Of a DNA stretch of 64,000 nucleotides, positions 23,632 to 32,917 are shown in pieces. Source of the DNA: Chloroflexota bacterium (GTDB taxonomy: Bacteria > Chloroflexota > Dehalococcoidia > SM23-28-2 > RBG-16-64-32); NCBI GenBank assembly GCA_029262695.1, contig JAJCYV010000026.1, forward strand, positions 1 through 64,000, written 5' to 3'. The first letter of the stretch is position 1. Each line of letters begins with the position of its first letter. The position numbers were made by a program, and so were the translations under genes. The notes under the pieces were generated by a model. That model was not told the origin of the DNA and did no database searches. It was given only the letters and a program-made list of their open reading frames with translations.

Positions 23632-26298
23632 TCAGCCGGCCAGCATCTCGCGGACGGCACCCTCGACGACGGCGAGCGCTTCGTCGGTCTTCGCGGCGTC
23701 TTTGCCGCCACCCTGGGCCATGTCCGGGCGGCCACCGCCGCCGCCGCCGGCGACCGTCGCGACCTGCTTGAGGAGGTTGCCGGCGTGAACGCCGCGTTCG
23801 TTGAGGTCCTTCGTGACGAGCGCGATGAAGAACGGCCGGCCGTCGATGACCGAGCCGAGGACAGCGACGCCGGAGTCGAGCGACTTCCGTACGGCGTCGG
23901 CCATGTAGCGGAGCGAGTCGACGCTGGGGGCATCGACCTTCTTCGCGACGACGGCGACGCCGTCGACGCTGACGGCGCCCGCGAGGAGGTCGGCGTCTCC
24001 CGAGCCGCTCGCAAGCGAACGTTCGAGCTTTTCGATGCGCTTGCGAGAGGCGTCGTTCTCTTCGATGAGCGATTCGAGCTTCTGGATGATGTTCTGCTTC
24101 TGCGAACCGAGGCGGCGGGCGATTTCGTTGATCGCGCCTTCCTGCTGGCGGACGTGCTCCTCAGCGGCGACGCCGGTGAGCGCTTCGACGCGGCGCATGC
24201 CGGAGCCGACGGACGACTCGCCGGTGACGAGGATGAGGCCGATCTCGCCGGTGCGCTCGCAGTGGGTGCCGCCGCAGAGCTCGGCGCTGAAGCGAGGCAC
24301 GACGGTGTTGACCTCCACCACGCGCACGGAGTCGCCGTACTTGTCGCCGAAGAAGGCGAGGACGCCCTCCGCCATCGCCTCGTCGAAGGTGGTCTCGCGG
24401 CTGCGGACGGGGAGGTCCTGGCGCACCTTGGCGTTGACGAGCGACTCGACGGCGGCGAGCTGTTCGGGCGTCACGGCCTCCGTGTGCGTGAAGTCGAAGC
24501 GCAGGTAGCCGGGCGCGACGAGCGAGCCTGCCTGCCGCACGTGGGAGCCGATGACCTGCCTGAGCGCCGCGTGCAAGAGGTGCGTGGCGGTGTGGTTGCG
24601 CCGGGTGTTCGCGCGGTGCTCCGGACCGACGCGCGCGTTGACGGCGTCGCCGGCGGCGATGCGGCCTTCGGCGACGCGGCCGCGGTGCAGGATCAGCGTC
24701 TCGGCGACCCGCTGCGTGTCTTCGACTTCCATGCGCCCGTCTGCCGCGACGATCTCGCCGCGGTCGCCGACCTGGCCGCCGCCTTCGGGGTAGAAGGGAG
24801 TCCGTTCGAGGAAGAGTTCGACCTCGGCACCGGATTCGGCGGCGTCGGTCCCGGCACCGCCGGTCACGAGCGCGACGACCTTCGTCTGAGACTCCAGCTC
24901 GTCGTAGCCGGTGAAGAGCGTGGCGTCGGAGACGAGCGAGCTGTACAGGGCGTCGGCAGCGACGGCGTCCGAGCCTCCGGCGGCGGCGCGTGCACGCTCG
25001 CGCTGTTGGGCCATCTCCGCCTCGAAGCCTGCCTCGTCGACGGTGAAGCCGTGTTGCTCGGCGATTTCGCGTGTGAGTTCGATGGGGAATCCGTAGGTGT
25101 CGTGGAGGACGAACGCGTCGGCGCCGACGACCTGCTTGCCGCCGGCCGAGGCGCCGATCGTCTCCTCAAGGCGCTCCAGGCCACGGTGGAGCGTCTCGTC
25201 GAAGCGCCTCTCCTCGGGGCCGATGATGTCGCGCACAAACTTCTGCTGGCGTTCCAGCTCGGGGTAGGAGTCCTTCATCTCGGCGATCACGGTTTCGGCG
25301 AGGGCGGCGAGGAAGGGGCCTTCGATGCCGAGCGCGCGGCGGCCGAAGTAGACGGCGCGGCGCAGCATGCGGCGGCAAACGTAGCCGCGCTCCTCGTTGG
25401 AGGGGACGACGGGCGTGCGCTCGTCGCCGATGAGGAAGGTGACGGCGCGGGCGTGCTCGGCGACGATGCGGATCGCGCGGTCGGTGGGTGGATCGTCGCC
25501 GTAGCGCTTGCCGGAAAGCTCCTCGATCTTCGCGATGAGGGGGCGGAAGAGGACGGTATCGTAGACGGAGGGGAGTTTCGACTTGTCCCAGCCGTCGCTG
25601 AGGTGGAGGAGGACCGACATCGTGCGCTCGAAGCCACAGCCGGTGTCGATGTTTTTCTGAGGCAGCGGGTCGCGCTTGTCGCCGTCGCAGTAGTAGGTCA
25701 TGAAGACGAGGTTCCAGAACTCGACGAAGCGCGGGCAGTCGTCGGCGGGGTGGCAGTCGGGGCCGCAGGAGAACTGCTCGCCGAAGTCGTAGTAGATCTC
25801 GGAGCAGGGGCCGCAGGGGCCGACGTCGCCGGAGAACCAGTAGTTGTCGTCCTCGCCGTAGCGCATGATGCGCTCGCGCGGGTAGCCCTGGGCGAGCCAG
25901 AGGTCGACGGCTTCGTCGTCGTCCCGGAAGACGGCGGGCCAGAGGCGGTCCTGCGGGATGCCGAGGTCTTTCGTGATGAACTCTTGTGCCCAGGGGACCA
26001 TCTCCGCCTTGAAGTAGTCGCCGATGCTGAAGTTGCCGAGCATCTCGAAGAACGTCAGGTGTGATTCGTCGCCGACGGACTCGATGTCGCTGGTGCGGAA
26101 GCACTTCTGGACGCTGGTGAGGCGGTTCGCGGGTGGCTGAGTCTGGCCCATGAAGTAGGGCTTGAAGGGGACCATGCCGGCGCTGGTGAAGAGCAGAGTC
26201 GGGTCGCCGGCGGGGACGACGGGCGCGCTGGGCATGACGCGATGATCGAGCTTCTCGAAGAAGCCGAGGAAGGCGCGGCGAAGCTCGTGTCCGTCCAC
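23632..26298 (-). CDS. alaS: Alanyl-tRNA synthetase
   Basis: 888 aa from GTG 26298 (VDGHELRRAFLGFFEKLDHRV); an upstream in-frame start at 26382 lies beyond the -10 box and is rejected. Visible features: class II motif region CFRTSDIESVGDESHLTFFEM, editing-domain HTATHLLHAAL and CGGTHCERTGEIG (HxxxH and CxxxH zinc site), and C-terminal DHHA1 glycine run GGGGGGRPDMAQGGG. Head of the alaS-ruvX-mltG-aro unit. Confidence 0.96.
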   Translation of the reverse strand: MDGHELRRAFLGFFEKLDHRVMPSAPVVPAGDPTLLFTSAGMVPFKPYFMGQTQPPANRLTSVQKCFRTSDIESVGDESHLTFFEMLGNFSIGDYFKAEMVPWAQEFITKDLGIPQDRLWPAVFRDDDEAVDLWLAQGYPRERIMRYGEDDNYWFSGDVGPCGPCSEIYYDFGEQFSCGPDCHPADDCPRFVEFWNLVFMTYYCDGDKRDPLPQKNIDTGCGFERTMSVLLHLSDGWDKSKLPSVYDTVLFRPLIAKIEELSGKRYGDDPPTDRAIRIVAEHARAVTFLIGDERTPVVPSNEERGYVCRRMLRRAVYFGRRALGIEGPFLAALAETVIAEMKDSYPELERQQKFVRDIIGPEERRFDETLHRGLERLEETIGASAGGKQVVGADAFVLHDTYGFPIELTREIAEQHGFTVDEAGFEAEMAQQRERARAAAGGSDAVAADALYSSLVSDATLFTGYDELESQTKVVALVTGGAGTDAAESGAEVELFLERTPFYPEGGGQVGDRGEIVAADGRMEVEDTQRVAETLILHRGRVAEGRIAAGDAVNARVGPEHRANTRRNHTATHLLHAALRQVIGSHVRQAGSLVAPGYLRFDFTHTEAVTPEQLAAVESLVNAKVRQDLPVRSRETTFDEAMAEGVLAFFGDKYGDSVRVVEVNTVVPRFSAELCGGTHCERTGEIGLILVTGESSVGSGMRRVEALTGVAAEEHVRQQEGAINEIARRLGSQKQNIIQKLESLIEENDASRKRIEKLERSLASGSGDADLLAGAVSVDGVAVVAKKVDAPSVDSLRYMADAVRKSLDSGVAVLGSVIDGRPFFIALVTKDLNERGVHAGNLLKQVATVAGGGGGGRPDMAQGGGKDAAKTDEALAVVEGAVREMLAG

Positions 26299-26304
26299 GA
26301 GGCG

Positions 26305-26310
26305 ATTATA
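26305..26310 (-). promoter_or_regulatory. -10 box of alaS
   Basis: TATAAT on the minus strand, only 6 bases before the GTG start. Transcription would begin at or beside the GTG, giving a leaderless mRNA. Confidence 0.6.
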
Positions 26311-26322
26311 TCGGTGACGTGG

Positions 26323-26343
26323 GACAGGAGACAGGAGACAGGT
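26323..26343. repeat. Heptamer tandem repeat upstream of alaS
   Basis: GACAGGA-GACAGGA-GACAGGT; on the alaS strand ACCTGTC followed by two TCCTGTC. It covers the position expected for the -35 region of the alaS promoter. Confidence 0.7.
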
Positions 26344-26453
26344 TATCCGCGTCTGGTGTTGACGCGCATATGAGGCGGGCATTCGGGCCGGTCGACAGCT
26401 AGTCGGGCGTGGTAAAGTCGTACCGCCATCAGGAGTAACCTGAGGGGGTAGGC

Positions 26454-27077
26454 ATGAAACGGTTTTTCTCCGCCGGAGCCGTCATTCTCACAGCCAGTGT
26501 GATCGCTCTAGCCACTCTCACAGCGTTCGGTGCTGGACCTTTCACCTCGACTGATGAGAAGGCGACGCAGAGCATTGGGATCAAGGGGACTCCTGTGCCG
26601 CCCGCGCCAGCTCAGCAGAACACCGGCGATGGGTGGACCGTCATCCCGTTCGAGCAGCGTTCCGACGTTGAGTTGATAGACGTCGCCGACGCCCGGCTAT
26701 TTCTCCCCGGCCCCAACGCCGCGGCCGCCTGCAACGATGGCGAACTCGACCCGGCCAAGGCCGAGCAGGCGATCCGGGCCTGGTTTTCGGACCACAAGCA
26801 CGAGCTTCCCGTCACCAAGGTGTGGGACCAGACTTCCGTTATCGTCATCTGTCATTACCCGAGCGATGATCTTCCGGGGCAAGTCGCTCTGTCCATTGGT
26901 TTCCAGTTAGCTGCCGGCGGCGCGTACGTTGCCCCAGACTCTTGCCGCGCGGCCCTTGAGAAGCTACCAGAGGGCGAGGCTTTGCCAGACGAGTGCATTC
27001 CCGCGGACGAGCTGTTGCCGACGCCGGCGAGGTGGGCGCGAACGATAGGATTCGACCCAAAGGATGTGCTGAAGTGA
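26454..27077 (+). CDS. Predicted exported protein, unknown function
   Basis: A 207-aa product with a signal peptide (AGAVILTASVIALATLTAFGAG) after an MKR start and a GAGGGGG ribosome site. The mature part has four cysteines (in AAACNDGEL, VIVICHYP, APDSCRAAL, PDECIPAD), which could form two disulfides. No family was recognised. The gene and the 290 bases after it look less GC-rich than the neighbours, which may mean recent acquisition. Confidence 0.7.
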   Translation: MKRFFSAGAVILTASVIALATLTAFGAGPFTSTDEKATQSIGIKGTPVPPAPAQQNTGDGWTVIPFEQRSDVELIDVADARLFLPGPNAAAACNDGELDPAKAEQAIRAWFSDHKHELPVTKVWDQTSVIVICHYPSDDLPGQVALSIGFQLAAGGAYVAPDSCRAALEKLPEGEALPDECIPADELLPTPARWARTIGFDPKDVLK

Positions 27078-27365
27078 GGACCCATTCTTCAGACCATCTT
27101 GAGCGATTGCCTGACATGTTGCCAGTTGACAGGTTTTCGCAGGCATGGCTAACATTGATGCATCACTTTGAGAGTAATGAGCTGACCTTACTTGGACGAC
27201 AGCGAACCTCCAGATAGCAGCGAACCCGACAGTACGCGCTTGTCTCACACGTGCCAACGACGCGGCCCTGTTCTGCGTCTGAATATGTGCATGTCCCCCT
27301 TCACGGCGAACTGAAAGCATGCCGTCACGCGCTGACGCCCGCCCGCCGGGCGCCGCTGATCTCTA
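27078..27365. other. Gene-free spacer of lower GC
   Basis: No convincing gene. An open frame at 27114-27215 lacks a ribosome site and any recognisable sequence. The spacer may hold the promoter for the 27366 gene, but no clear -10/-35 pair is seen. Confidence 0.4.
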
Positions 27366-28025
27366 ATGCCAACGGACTCCGTTAACCCTACCGAAGACGA
27401 AGCGTCGAGACGTTTCCAGCAAGACCTGGAAGCGCGGACCGCCGATGCCGCCCGCCTGGCCGCTGCCGGCGTGACGATCGTCGACCCGACGACGACGTAC
27501 ATCGCCGCTGGGACCGAGATCGGCGCTGGCAGCATCATCCGGCCGAACACGACGATCAGCGGCGAGTCAGCGATCGGCGAACGCTGCCAGATCGGGCCGA
27601 ACGCGGTGATCGAGGACTCGCGGCTGGACGACGATGTGATGGTCGGGCCGTTCTGCCACCTTCGGGCCGGCGCGCACGTTGAGTCCGGCGCGGAGCTGGG
27701 CAACTTCGTGGAGGTGAAGGCTTCACGGATCGGCCGGGGCACGAAGTCGCACCACTTCAGCTACATCGGCGACGCCGACGTCGGCGAGAACGTGAACATC
27801 GGGGCGGGCACGGTGACCTGCAACTACGACGGCCAGGACAAGCACCGGACGGTGATCGCCGACGGCGCGTTCATCGGCAGCGACACGATGCTCGTGGCGC
27901 CGGTGCGCATCGGGCGCAAGGCGGCCACCGGCGCTGGCTCCGTCGTCACGAAAGACGTGGCGGACGGCGAGCGGGTGGCGGGCGTGCCGGCGAGGCGCTT
28001 GAAGAAGAGCGACAGCGATGGATAG
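27366..28025 (+). CDS. Stand-alone GlmU-type glucosamine-1-phosphate acetyltransferase domain (left-handed beta-helix)
   Basis: 219 aa with hexapeptide repeats throughout, matching the C-terminal half of GlmU but with no N-terminal uridylyltransferase. Residues needed for acetyl transfer appear conserved: Arg in [13 protein letters not shown], Lys in [12 protein letters not shown], His and Tyr in [10 protein letters not shown], Asn in [14 protein letters not shown], and the following Lys (GQDK). It would acetylate glucosamine-1-phosphate or a related amino-sugar phosphate for cell-wall precursors. The 3' end overlaps the next gene by 8 bp. Confidence 0.8.
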   Translation: MPTDSVNPTEDEASRRFQQDLEARTADAARLAAAGVTIVDPTTTYIAAGTEIGAGSIIRPNTTISGESAIGERCQIGPNAVIEDSRLDDDVMVGPFCHLRAGAHVESGAELGNFVEVKASRIGRGTKSHHFSYIGDADVGENVNIGAGTVTCNYDGQDKHRTVIADGAFIGSDTMLVAPVRIGRKAATGAGSVVTKDVADGERVAGVPARRLKKSDSDG

Positions 28026-29301
28026 CGAGACGATCGTCGGCCTGGCGGCTCTTGCCGTCGGAATTGCGACGCTGATCCTGCTCGGTGCGGCGGAGGCCGG
28101 CGTGATCGCCGGCGTCAAGGAGAGGGCGCTGCGCGAGCCAACGGAGTCGCCGGTGGACGCGCTGCAACGGTTCTACCAGGAGCGGCAGCTCACGGTGTCG
28201 TCGCTGGCGCTGGCGCGGAACATAGTCTCGGTCGCGATCACGGCGATCTCGGTGTTCCTGGTGCTCAAGCATACGGACGAGAACTGGGTCTGGGTGGCGC
28301 TGACGGTCGTTGGAGTGGCGCTGTCGTTCATGCTGCTGCAGGCGCTGCCGCGACTGATGGTGGCGCGGGACCCATCGGGGTGGAACAACGGTCTGCGCCC
28401 GTTCGTGTCGGTGGTGCGGTTCGTGTTCCGTTTGCCGGTGCTGGTCCTGGACGCGCCGATGGGCGCGGTGATGCGCACGTGGCAGCGGCACCAACCGGGC
28501 GCCGGCGGCGGCGCTGAGGAGCTGATGCTGCTGTCCGAGGCCGAGGAGAGCCAGGCGGCGCTGCAGGAAGACGAGCGCGAGATGATCCGCGGCGTGATGG
28601 AGCTGGAGTACACCGTCGTGCGTGAGGTGATGGTGCCGCGCACTGACATCGTGGCGATCGACGCCAGTGAGGATTTCGACACGCTGGCCCGGCTGATTGC
28701 AGACAAGGGCCTGAGCCGCATCCCGGTATACGAGGGCGACATCGACCACGTACTGGGCATCGCGCACGCCAAGGAGCTGCTGCGGCATATCACGAACGGG
28801 CCGCGCAGGCCGATGCTGCGGGAGATCACGCGTGACGCCTACGTGGTGCCGGAGACGAAGAACGTGCACGACCTGCTCTCAGAGATGAAGGCGAAGCAGA
28901 TATCGATCGCCCTGGTCGTGGATGAGTACGGCGGAACGGCGGGAGTCGTGACAGTTGAGGACCTGGTGGAGGAGATCGTCGGCGAGATCCGGGACGAGTA
29001 CGACGCGCCGGAAGAGGAAGTCCAACAGCTGAGCGGCGACGAGGCGATAGTGGACGGCCGGGTGGGGATCGACGAGATCAACGAGCGGTTCGACACGGCG
29101 CTGCAGAAGGAAGACTTCGACAGCGTGGGCGGCTTCATCGTGAACGAGCTGGGGCGGATGCCGAACACCGGCGACATGGTGAAGGCGGACGGAATCAGCA
29201 TGAAGGTGATGAGCGTCACGGGGCGCCGGATCAGTAAGGTCCGGGTGACGAAGGTCGGCGACGACGAGGGCGAAGACGCGCCCGACAGCAACGGCCGCTA
29301 A
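28018..29301 (+). CDS. CNNM/CorC-type CBS-domain membrane protein (HlyC/CorC family)
   Basis: 427 aa. The N-terminal DUF21-like region has about three to four TM segments ([41 protein letters not shown], and others). Two CBS domains follow, starting near [15 protein letters not shown] and including [18 protein letters not shown] and [26 protein letters not shown] in pieces. A CorC_HlyC domain with [16 protein letters not shown] closes the chain. Such proteins are linked to Mg2+/Co2+ homeostasis. The ATG is inside the end of the acetyltransferase gene. Confidence 0.9.
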   Translation: MDSETIVGLAALAVGIATLILLGAAEAGVIAGVKERALREPTESPVDALQRFYQERQLTVSSLALARNIVSVAITAISVFLVLKHTDENWVWVALTVVGVALSFMLLQALPRLMVARDPSGWNNGLRPFVSVVRFVFRLPVLVLDAPMGAVMRTWQRHQPGAGGGAEELMLLSEAEESQAALQEDEREMIRGVMELEYTVVREVMVPRTDIVAIDASEDFDTLARLIADKGLSRIPVYEGDIDHVLGIAHAKELLRHITNGPRRPMLREITRDAYVVPETKNVHDLLSEMKAKQISIALVVDEYGGTAGVVTVEDLVEEIVGEIRDEYDAPEEEVQQLSGDEAIVDGRVGIDEINERFDTALQKEDFDSVGGFIVNELGRMPNTGDMVKADGISMKVMSVTGRRISKVRVTKVGDDEGEDAPDSNGR

Positions 29302-29367
29302 GCGGCCTACACCGTGCCACTCGCCTGCATCGCCCTGTTGACTGGCGTGCTATCATCCTCGCCTGAG

Positions 29368-30513
29368 ATGGCTCCCAAGCACCCGCAGATAGCTTCCGAC
29401 GTGCCTTTTTGGGTCGCCTTCAACCGCATTCCCGGCCTCGGCAGCAAGCGTTACCAGGCGCTCCTTTCGCGCTTCGGCTCGTTGTCTGAAGCGTGGCGTG
29501 CGACGCGCTCTGAACTGAAGGAGGCGGGCCTCACCGACTCTGTCCTGCGCGCAATCGCGGAGGGCCGCGGTGCGATCGACCCCGAAGCGGAGATGGAGCG
29601 TCTGGAGAAGGCCGGCGTCAGGACGCTGACCTGGAACGACCCGGGCTACCCGGCGATGCTGCAAGAGATCGACGACGCGCCGCCGGTAATCTACGTGCGC
29701 GGTGAGATCCGGGAGGCGGACGCGCTTTCGGTGGCCGTAGTGGGGACCCGCCGGCCGACGCCTTACGGCAAGCAGGTGGCGGAGGAGCTGGCGCACCAGC
29801 TTTCGGCGAACGGCGTTTGCGTCGTGAGCGGGCTGGCGCGGGGCATCGACGGCATTGCGCACCGGGCCGCGCTGGCGGCCGGCGGACGGACGCTGGCGGT
29901 GCTGGCCTGCGGGCTGGACATCACCTATCCGCCGGAGCACAAGCGCCTGGCAGAAGAGATCGTGGAAGACGGCGCGCTGATCAGCGAACAGCCTCTGGGC
30001 ACTGAGCCGCGCGGCGATTTCTTTCCGCGGCGCAACCGGATTCTCTCCGGGTTGAGCCTGGGCGTTCTGCTGGTGGAAGGCGGCGCGAAGAGCGGCGGGC
30101 TGATCACGGCGAACTGCGCCCTGGACCAGGGAAGGGATGTGTTCGCAATTCCCGGCAGCATCTTCTCCTCACAGAGCCAAGGCACTAACCTGAAGATCGG
30201 AAAGGGCGAGGCGAAGCTTGTCCAGCGGGTCGAGGACGTCCTCGAGGAGCTGAACCTGACGATGATCCCGCAGCAGCTGGAGATGCAGGATCTTGCCCCG
30301 GCCACAGATACGGAAGCAGAAGTCTTGCGTCATATAAAGAAGGATCCGGTGCACATCGACGCGGTCTGCCGCGAGAGCGGTCTGCCGGCCGCCACCGTTA
30401 GCAGCGTGCTGACGATGATGGAGCTGAAGGGTCTCGTCCGTGAGATCGGATCCAAGTCATATGTAAGAGCCCGCGAGGTGCGCGAAGAGTACGCCGCGTC
30501 GGGCGGAGGTTAA
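29368..30513 (+). CDS. dprA: DNA-processing protein DprA
   Basis: 381 aa from ATG 29368, which follows a TATCAT box by 12 bases; an upstream GTG at 29314 is less likely. The Rossmann-like core carries VAVVGTRRPTPYGKQVAEEL, VVSGLARGIDGIAHRAAL, YPPEHKRLAEEI and FPRRNRILSGLS. A C-terminal winged helix (about 310-375) follows, HIDAVCRESGLPAATVSSVLTMMELKG in part. DprA loads RecA on incoming single-stranded DNA in competent cells. topA starts 7 bases later. Confidence 0.94.
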   Translation: MAPKHPQIASDVPFWVAFNRIPGLGSKRYQALLSRFGSLSEAWRATRSELKEAGLTDSVLRAIAEGRGAIDPEAEMERLEKAGVRTLTWNDPGYPAMLQEIDDAPPVIYVRGEIREADALSVAVVGTRRPTPYGKQVAEELAHQLSANGVCVVSGLARGIDGIAHRAALAAGGRTLAVLACGLDITYPPEHKRLAEEIVEDGALISEQPLGTEPRGDFFPRRNRILSGLSLGVLLVEGGAKSGGLITANCALDQGRDVFAIPGSIFSSQSQGTNLKIGKGEAKLVQRVEDVLEELNLTMIPQQLEMQDLAPATDTEAEVLRHIKKDPVHIDAVCRESGLPAATVSSVLTMMELKGLVREIGSKSYVRAREVREEYAASGGG

Positions 30514-30520
30514 GAAGGTA

Positions 30521-32800
30521 TTGGCAAAGAGTAAGAGCGGAAAGAGCCTGGTCGTTGTTGAGTCGCCGGCGAAGGCGCGGACGATATCACGAATCCTGGG
30601 CAGCAAGTACGACGTCAGGGCGTCGGTGGGGCACGTGCGTGACTTGCCGAAGTCAGACCTGGGCGTCGACGTCGAGAACGGGTTCGCGCCGAAGTACGTC
30701 GTGCCGCGCGACAAGTCAAAGACGATCAAGGAGATCAAGGCCGCCGCCGGTAAGGCGTCCGAAGTCTTTCTGGCCACCGACCCCGACCGCGAGGGCGAGG
30801 CGATCGCCTGGCACCTGATCGAGGCGGCCGGCCTCCGCGAGCTGCCGCTGAGCCGGGTGGTCTTCCACGAAATCACGCCGGACGCCGTTCAGGAGGCGTT
30901 TGGGCACCCACGCGAGATCGACATGAAGCTGGTGGACGCGCAGCAGGCGCGGCGGGTCATCGACCGGCTGGTCGGGTTTCGGCTGAGCCCGTTCCTCTGG
31001 AAGAAGGTGCGGCGCGGCCTCTCCGCCGGGCGCGTGCAGTCCGTCGCGGTGCGGCTGGTGGTCGAGCGCGAGCGAGAGATCCTGGCGTTCGTGCCACAGG
31101 AGTACTGGACGATCGAGGCAGAGATGGAGAAGACCGGCGCCACGCCGGCCTTCCGCGCCAAGCTCGCAGGGTACGCGGACCGCAAGGATAAGATCGAGAT
31201 CAACGACGGCGACACGGCCGAGAAACTGCTCGCCGACCTGCGCGCCGCGGCTTACAGCGTCGGCAAAGTGCAGAAGAAGAAGCAAGTGCGGCGGCCGGCG
31301 CCTCCGTTCATCACGAGCACGCTGCAGCAAGAGGCCTCGCGCCGGCTGGGCTTCACGGCGAAGCGGACGATGGCGATCGCGCAGCAGCTCTACGAGGGCG
31401 TAAAGCTGGGCGACCGGGGCGAGACCGGCCTCATCACGTATATGCGAACCGACTCGGTAAACGTCGCTTCATCGGCGCGCACGGAGGCGCGTGACTACAT
31501 CGCGGAGCGCTACGGGAAGGAGTTCGTCCCAGAGAAGCCACGCTTCTTCTCGCGCAAGGTGAAGGGCGCGCAGGAAGCGCATGAGGCGATCCGCCCGACG
31601 TCGGTGATGCGTGACGCGAACGAGATGAGCAACCTCCTGACGCCAGATCAGACGCGGCTCTACACGCTGATCTGGCAGCGTTTTGTCGCGAGCCAGATGG
31701 CGGACGCGGAGTTCGATGTGACGACGATCGAGATCAACGCCGCCGCGCCCGCCGACGGCGAGACGTACTTGCTGCGGGCGACAAACACGCAGCTGAGGTT
31801 CGCCGGCTTCCGCCAGGTCTACGCCGAAGCACGAGACGACGACACGGAGGAGACGTTCGGAACGAATCCGTTGCCGGAGATCTCCGAGGCGGACGCTGTG
31901 GCGTTGCGCGAGCTGTTCCCGGAGCAGCACTTCACTGAGCCGCCGCCGCGGTTCACGGAAGCGACGCTGGTGAAGATGCTGGAGGAGAAGGGCATCGGCA
32001 GGCCGAGCACGTATGCACCGACGCTCTCGACGGTCCAGGACCGCGGTTACGTTGAGCGCGAGAAGAAGGTGCTCAGGCCGACCGACCTGGGGATGACGGT
32101 AAACGACCTGCTGGTCGAGTACTTCGACAGCTTCCTCGATATCGACTTCACGGCCGAGATGGAGGAGGAGCTGGACGACGTGGCGAGCGGCGAGCGCGAG
32201 TGGGTGCCCGTGGTGAGCGACATCTACAACCCGCTAGAGTCGGCGCTCGAAGGGGCGATGGAGGCTGCGCCGAAGCAGGTGGAGGAGTCAACGGAGAAGT
32301 GCCCGGAGTGCGAAGCGCCGATGGTAATCCGCTGGGGACGGCGCGGCCGCTTCCAGGCCTGCACGCGTTTCCCGGACTGCAAGGGCACGCGATCGCTCGA
32401 CGGCGAAGCGCCGGAGGAGCCGCAGGAAACGGACGAGAAGTGCCCGGAGTGCAGCGCGCCGATGGTGATCCGCAGCGGGCGCTTCGGCAAGTTCATGGCC
32501 TGCACGCGCTATCCGGAATGCAAAGGCAAGAAGGCGATGGCGAAGAGCACGGGCGCGAAATGCCCGAAGACGGGCGGCGAGATAGTGGAGCGGCGCACCA
32601 AGAAGGGCCGCCCGTTCTACGGGTGCGCCGATTACCCGAAGTGCGACTTCACGACGTGGACGCGCCCATTCCCGCAACCATGTCCGGATTGCGGGAAGCT
32701 GATCGTGGCCGAGAAGGACAACAAGGCCAAGTGCACCGAGTGCGACTGGCGTGGGGAAGCGCCGGAGCAGACCGGCGAACCGGTGCCGGTCTCTTCGTAG
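30521..32800 (+). CDS. topA: DNA topoisomerase I
   Basis: 759 aa from a TTG start (LAKSKSGKSLVVVESPAKA). The TOPRIM domain has VVVESPAKARTI and TDPDREGEAIAWHL. The catalytic Tyr is in GLITYMRTDSVN. Four C-terminal zinc ribbons start at CPECEAPMVI, CPECSAPMVI, CPKTGGEIVE and CPDCGKLIV. It relaxes negative supercoils. The order dprA-topA-xer is common in Gram-positive and Chloroflexota genomes. Confidence 0.96.
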   Translation: MAKSKSGKSLVVVESPAKARTISRILGSKYDVRASVGHVRDLPKSDLGVDVENGFAPKYVVPRDKSKTIKEIKAAAGKASEVFLATDPDREGEAIAWHLIEAAGLRELPLSRVVFHEITPDAVQEAFGHPREIDMKLVDAQQARRVIDRLVGFRLSPFLWKKVRRGLSAGRVQSVAVRLVVEREREILAFVPQEYWTIEAEMEKTGATPAFRAKLAGYADRKDKIEINDGDTAEKLLADLRAAAYSVGKVQKKKQVRRPAPPFITSTLQQEASRRLGFTAKRTMAIAQQLYEGVKLGDRGETGLITYMRTDSVNVASSARTEARDYIAERYGKEFVPEKPRFFSRKVKGAQEAHEAIRPTSVMRDANEMSNLLTPDQTRLYTLIWQRFVASQMADAEFDVTTIEINAAAPADGETYLLRATNTQLRFAGFRQVYAEARDDDTEETFGTNPLPEISEADAVALRELFPEQHFTEPPPRFTEATLVKMLEEKGIGRPSTYAPTLSTVQDRGYVEREKKVLRPTDLGMTVNDLLVEYFDSFLDIDFTAEMEEELDDVASGEREWVPVVSDIYNPLESALEGAMEAAPKQVEESTEKCPECEAPMVIRWGRRGRFQACTRFPDCKGTRSLDGEAPEEPQETDEKCPECSAPMVIRSGRFGKFMACTRYPECKGKKAMAKSTGAKCPKTGGEIVERRTKKGRPFYGCADYPKCDFTTWTRPFPQPCPDCGKLIVAEKDNKAKCTECDWRGEAPEQTGEPVPVSS

Positions 32801-32876
32801 CGTCCGCACGGCTCGTCGGCTGTTCACGCGGCTTACGTGCCCCCGCACGCGCCCCGACCCCACGTCTGCTCAGTAA

Positions 32877-32890
32877 CGCGATTAATCGCG
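32877..32890. promoter_or_regulatory. Perfect 14-bp palindrome upstream of xer gene
   Basis: CGCGATTAATCGCG, centred about 34 bases before the xer start. It could be an operator or part of the promoter; no regulator can be assigned. Confidence 0.35.
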
Positions 32891-32917
32891 GGCGCGTCTG
32901 TTGCGTTGTAAGTCGTG

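Noticed and set aside
23605..26064. 819-codon open frame opposite alaS
   Set aside because: Shadow frame of alaS; no ribosome site or motif, and alaS motifs are intact on the other strand.
27078..27365. Integrase or IS remnant in the lower-GC spacer
   Set aside because: No recognisable domain, inverted repeats or target duplication could be seen.
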